From assembly GCA_964035795.1 (NCBI GenBank), contig OZ038320.1, forward strand, positions 19,114,589 through 19,178,588: a stretch of 64,000 nucleotides of DNA, read 5' to 3'. The position numbers and the translations under genes are program-made. Below the pieces are notes generated by a model that saw only the letters and a program-made list of their open reading frames with translations, did no database searches and was not told the origin of the DNA. Origin of the DNA: Pterobdella sp. o SKG-2022 (taxonomy: Eukaryota; Annelida; Clitellata; Hirudinida; Piscicolidae). Each line of letters begins with the position of its first letter. Position 1 is the first letter of the stretch. Below, piece after piece: positions 59,359 to 64,000 of this stretch.

Positions 59359-60277
59359 GAAAGTTAGAAAAACCTCTGCGTTCGTTTGAAAAAAATTTGC
59401 TTTCGTTAGAAATTATGTTTGTAGAATTTCAGTCTAATTCTTGCCACCAAGTATGATGGTTCTTAATAAAAAAAAATCCTGGCACGAAATCAATAATGCG
59501 AGTTTACGATGTCGTGGTAGATTATCATTTATACCACTTCAATTTTCTCGCTATAGCAAACGACTTGCAGATATAAAATAAATTGCTTGTAAAGTCACTT
59601 GGCTGCATTCTTATTTTATTCAAATTCATGAAACATGTGGTGGAAGAAAAAAGACATTCTATCGTGCACTTCTGCTCCAAAAATTGTTCCACAAAAAAGC
59701 AATGGCCCTTAGTTCCAATCAGCTTTTGAATGGACAGAGAATGCCTGGGCTTTCTTCTTGTTTTTTTAGGTGTTTTTCTCTTGGTACTTTTAATATTGGA
59801 TCGTTAAATGAGAAAAGTATGGATTTTTGTGGAGAGTTGTTGAAAAGAGAGATTGGTGTTTGGTGTATCCAAGAAATGAGGTGGAGAGGCATGGGCTTAA
59901 AACTCGTAGGTAGTTTAAACTAAGGTGGTCTGGTAATAAAGATAAGATAGGTGGGGTAGGAATATAAGAGAGGATTTATGTATGAATGTTGTAGAAATAA
60001 ATAGAATAGCAAATAAGGTAGTTTTAGTGGTAATTATTTTTTAGTAAAGAGGTAGTAAGAATTTTTTGCGCTTAAGCCCTGCAATGTGGAAGATCGATGA
60101 GTGAAAAAGAGAAGTTTCATGAGAAAATAGCAAGAAGGTGTGAAGTGGAAAATGAAGTTTTGGTTTGCTTAAGAGACTTTAATGAACACATTGGCAGAGG
60201 TGTTCATGGAGGATTTGGAATAGGCAAGAGAAACGTAGAGGGTAGATTGCTCTTAGAATCTAATGTTGAAAAAGGTA

Positions 60278-61206
60278 TAGTGCAGCTCACAAAAATTCAC
60301 GCAATCTAAAAATTGAAATAACTTGACCAGGATCGATTTTCTAACATTCAACTATATCATTAAGAATCTTTTGGAAAAATAAATAATTTGACCAAAAAAA
60401 AAACATCAAACTAGAATATATTTTTGATGTTTTTCAACAATCGTCTTTGACAAATCTGCTCAAAATAATTCGCGCTTCTTTTCTTTGAGCGATTTTTTGG
60501 GGCGGAATCAGCGTGAAAAGAAAGACCGACTTGGCAATTTCGACAGGTTCTCAAAACTCAAAAAAATATTTCAAAACTTTGAAAAATTATTTATTGTTCT
60601 TTCTGAATGAATTTCATGGCAAGAAATTTATTTCCCAACAAGACAATGCGGCAATTCACAAGATTAAGTTGACAAAATCGTGGATTTCGCAACAAAAAAT
60701 CGATGTTCTCGAATGGCCATCAAAGAGTCCAGACCTAAATTCTATTGAAAACGTTTGGAGCTAATGGACCAAAGTGGTTTACCAAAACGAAAAACAATGT
60801 CAGTCTGTTCAAGACCTCCGAACCGCCATTATTCGTGCTTGGCAGGGTATGCCTAAAAATACCTCATATCATTGATCGGTTCAATGCCTAATCAATGTCT
60901 CATAAGTTATAAAGGGTCAAGGACAAACCGTCAATATATAACTTTTTAAAAAATTATATTTCAATAAAAATTAAACTCACTTTTGGTCAAATTAAATAGT
61001 GAAGTAATTATTTTGAGCGGGTTTTTGGTCTGCGATATAAAAAAAAATTGAATAACTTCAAAAGTATAATTTTTTTAATGCTAGAGTTATATCAAATAAT
61101 TAGATTTATAAAAGCTTTCTAATAAAAAAAATTAATAACAAAAGATCGTCTCGTTAAAAATTTATTCCATAAATTGAGAGTGCGCGAGTTTTTGTGAGCT
61201 GCACTA
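60278..61206 (+). mobile_element. Tc1/mariner-type transposon, internally deleted, nested in the LINE
   Basis: The terminal inverted repeats are TAGTGCAGCTCACAAAAA at the left and its exact complement at the right, with weaker matching further in. The element is flanked by TA duplications at 60,276-60,277 and 61,207-61,208. The host LINE frame reads through cleanly (EKG|MCLGNSWFKKK) if the element and one TA are left out. At 929 bases it is far shorter than a full Tc1 element, with the transposase 5' half missing. Confidence 0.92.
60513..60860 (+). pseudogene. Tc1-family transposase remnant (C-terminal catalytic part)
   Basis: The frame contains the second catalytic Asp in [10 protein letters not shown] and the Glu in [16 protein letters not shown], separated by 34 residues, the DD34E spacing of the Tc1 group. 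A stop follows immediately after NVWS. Reading past it gives WTKVVYQNEKQCQSVQDL and TAIIRAWQGMPKN, the expected C-terminal end. The DNA-binding domains and the first catalytic Asp are absent, so it cannot be active. Confidence 0.9.
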
Positions 61207-63500
61207 TATGTGTTTGGGTAATAGCTGGTTTAAGAAGAAAGATGACAAGAAGATTGATGGAGCGAGTGGGACAGAAAAAAATTTTGTGTTGATGAAAGGT
61301 AGTCAGAGAAAGTTTTTGGAGGATGTGAGAGCAATTGGAGGTGAGCTCCAACATAAACTATTGAAGGTGGTTTTAGATGGAAGATGGATTAGGAAAATCC
61401 AACCAAGCCATACCAAAAGTATGGAAGCTTTTGAACGATGAGGTAAAAGCAAAATTTTTTGAAAAGATGAAAGTTTTGTATCAGAAAAACGAGGAACGAA
61501 ATGTTTGGCTGAAACATAAAACTTCTGCTCTAAAAGCTGCCAAAGAAGTTTGTGGAGTGAGTAAAGGTAGGTCTCAACACGGTTAAACTCAATGGTGGAA
61601 TCAGGGTGTACAGAAAGCCATCACAGAGAAGTGGAAACAACTCTCATCGGGGAAGAACAAACCCCGTTATGCATCTGATTAAAAAGAAAACCAAAAGAGC
61701 TGTTGCTGAGATAATGATGAAAAAGGCTGTTAAAGAGATGGAGGAAATACTTAATGGCATAAATATCGTATTCCGTAGCAAAAGAATGATGATAAAAAGC
61801 GAGTGACTTAGCAGGTAACAAAGAATTAGAGAAAAAAATGGGAAAGTTGTATTTGCCAAAAATGATCGAAAGAAAGTGTGAAAGGAGCACAAAAGGCCAT
61901 CATAAATGAGAAGAATCCATAGAATGTGGTGGTTGAAGGTCCCATGGAACCATTTGCTGTTGACAAAGTGAAAAAGGCACTAGGGACCATGAAGAATTGT
62001 CAAGAAGCACCTATCTGCTCCTCCACATGAGAAGCAAGTTACATTGCAAATAGCAAACGAAATCCTCAATGGAAAGACTCATGACTGGAGGACGAGTACA
62101 GTTGTTCTAATTTATAAAAAAAGGTAGCATTATGGATTGTTAGCTATCGAGATTTAAAGCTTTTAGAGCATGCTATAAAAATGGTGGAAAGGTTGTTAGA
62201 AAGGTTAGTAAAAATTGACCAAGTTCAATTTGTTTTCAAGCCTGGCAGAAGCACACTGGACGCTATTTTCATTCTTAGGAGAATGCCGGAAAGCTACCTT
62301 GAGAAGAAAAGGAAGCTTTTTATCTGTTTTGTTGATTTGGAGAAGGCTTTGGATCGAGTGCCAAGAAAGGTGATTGAGGGCGCTGAGAAAGAAATTGTTC
62401 CCGGAAAGGTTGGTTCAGAGAGTAATGTCGATGTACAAAGGAATAAAAACGAGGGTTCAGGTTGGAGGTGGACATTCGGAAAAATTTGATCTATGTTTAG
62501 GTGTCCATCAAGGATCGATTCTTTCACTGTTTTTGTTTTCAATGGTGCTAGATGTATTGTCTGAAGACGGAAGAAAAGGTGCTCTTTATGAACTGCTTTA
62601 TGCAGATGACTTGGTCTTGATGGCAGAGACTATGGAAAAACTAAAAGCACAATTCATCAGTTGGAAAGCAGATTTTTAAGGGAAAGAACTGAGGGTTTAT
62701 TTTGGTAAAACAAAGGTCATGGATAAGATTGATCCATGTTGTGTGTGTGGTAACAAGGGCTAAAATAAATTGTGTGCAATGCAAGACATGTAAGAAGTGG
62801 GTTCATGCGCGGTGTGCTAGGATAAAGAGAGTTTCTTGTAAGACGAATGGAAATTTTAAATGCAGGGTTTGTTTAAATTTTTCAAATGGGGAATGTTTTA
62901 AATGTTTTTTTGAGTAAGTTGGAGAGGGTAAATAATAATTCTTATCTAGGAAACATGATATGAATGATAGAAAAAAAAGTGAGCTAGCTGTTACACGAAG
63001 GATAGGGCTGGAATGGAAAGCATTCAACAGTATGTCTTTTATGTTATGTGGTAAGACACACATGGAACATCAAAAGAAATATTATAGGACATGATTGAGG
63101 CCTGTCATGACATATGGTTCGAAACTTGGGTGGTAAGATTCCTTAAAGAGAGTATTTTGAAAAAAGCAGAAAAACGGATGCTTCGAATTATGTGTGATGT
63201 GCAGCTAGCTGATGGTATGAGTGGAAAAGAACTGATAGTTAGATTTGGGTGGAATAGCACGATTGTTGAAGTGGTGAGTCAAAGGAGTTTGAGATAGCTC
63301 GGTATTGAGGTAAGGAAAGGGGAAGATGATTGTGTTAAGCAGGCGTGGAAGTTTGAGGTTGAATGTAATAGAGGAAGGGGAAGGCCAAGGTGAACTTGAA
63401 AAGGTATGATGTAAAACCTATATCGTGGGCTTAGGTTAGGTATTAAAAATGCCTACAACAGGGTGAAATGTAAAGGAAGAGTTAGGTCGTGATTAGAAGT

Positions 63501-64000
63501 CAGTGGCCCCTTGTAAAAGGGAAAGATGCTGACAATAATACAATGATACTAATACTGAAGCTATTAAAATTTATAATTTGTTGTAAAAGTGTGAATCCTG
63601 ATTTTATTTTGATAAAAAGATCTATAAAGCCATCAGAGCTTTTACAAATTTTCATGTTGTTTACAACTTCAATTTTTGGACTTAAATGTTAACTCCCTAA
63701 TAGCTTCAATTGAATATGACAAAGTTTCATTGACAAGCTTACATATTTAAAGTGATAATGCAAGGTTTTTTTTCTAGTGATTTTGTTAATAAGTTCTTTT
63801 GTTGGTCTTGAGCAATCGTGTCTTTCAGTTTGTTTAACTCCAGCTCTAAAAATTTAAAACCAAAGCAAGTAAAATAGTGTTAACTTTTTTGAAATGGATT
63901 TCACGAGTTTTTAAATTTTAAACTTTAGAAAAATTATTCATAAAATTAAAGTTATATTCTGTCTTAGTTATGTATCATAGTTTGAAGTTTTTTTTTATAT
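63501..64000. other. Non-genic end of window
   Basis: AT-rich sequence following the retrotransposon tail. A short frame (63489-63692) has no recognisable content. Confidence 0.5.

Larger units (their letters stand above)
59690..63500 (+). mobile_element. Broken non-LTR retrotransposon with endonuclease, reverse transcriptase and Cys-rich finger
   Basis: The order of parts follows an APE-type LINE. The endonuclease start is GTFNIGSLNEKS and VWCIQEMRWRGMG (59,780-59,900). Then come LRWSGNKDKIGGVGI, VCLRDFNEHIGR and GGFGIGKRNVEGR (60,160-60,250), interrupted by a Tc1 insertion, resuming CLGNSWFKKKDDKKI (61,210). The reverse transcriptase shows FVFKPGRSTLDAIFILRRM, FVDLEKALDRVP, VHQGSILS and YADDLVLMAETMEKL (62,220-62,640). 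Then follows a Cys/His cluster CCVCGN..CVQCKTCKKWVHARC..FKCRVC (62,730-62,880) and a tail with MTYGSETW-like, EKRMLRIMCDVQLADGMSG and GRGRPR motifs to about 63,490. Stops and frameshifts in every part make it non-functional. Usual intact elements of this kind have one continuous polyprotein frame. Confidence 0.85.

Overview
The window is AT-rich animal (metazoan) nuclear DNA. It has sparse genes with many GT-AG introns, long introns and intergenic stretches, and degraded DNA and non-LTR transposons. The three conserved genes are a discoidin domain receptor, PPP4R3/SMEK and a two-RRM hnRNP of the squid/hnRNP D type. They place it in an invertebrate animal, but I cannot name the phylum from sequence alone.

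Layout. From about 33.26 kb down to 3.24 kb, on the minus strand, lies one roughly 30-kb gene that I assembled from nine exons with consistent splice phases. It encodes a discoidin domain receptor (DDR, the collagen-receptor tyrosine kinase family). The order is signal-peptide-like segment, complete discoidin domain, DS-like domain, transmembrane helix and cytoplasmic tail. It is highly unusual: the DS-like domain carries several hundred extra low-complexity residues, the cytoplasmic tail is an Asn-rich stretch of more than 800 residues, and no kinase exon is visible before the window edge. Its introns hold a palindromic MITE copy and a dispersed repeat.

From 33.3 to 46.7 kb there is mostly intergenic DNA. 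It contains a decayed reverse-transcriptase element (about 40.6-41.8 kb), an intronless orphan gene for a small secreted or single-pass membrane protein on the minus strand (43.2-43.8 kb), and a cluster of MITE copies around 45.2-45.5 kb.

From 46.75 to 54.64 kb, on the plus strand, lies a complete 22-exon PPP4R3 (SMEK) gene, the regulatory subunit 3 of protein phosphatase 4. After a transposon remnant ending in a TTA-repeat tail (55.0-55.96 kb) comes a complete 9-exon plus-strand hnRNP gene with two RRMs (56.68-58.78 kb). From about 59.7 to 63.5 kb there is a broken non-LTR retrotransposon (endonuclease, reverse transcriptase, Cys-rich finger). A Tc1-type DNA transposon with a TA duplication and matching terminal inverted repeats is inserted in it at 60,278-61,206.

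The three conserved genes do not form a pathway. They are independent loci for extracellular-matrix signalling, a phosphatase regulator and RNA processing.
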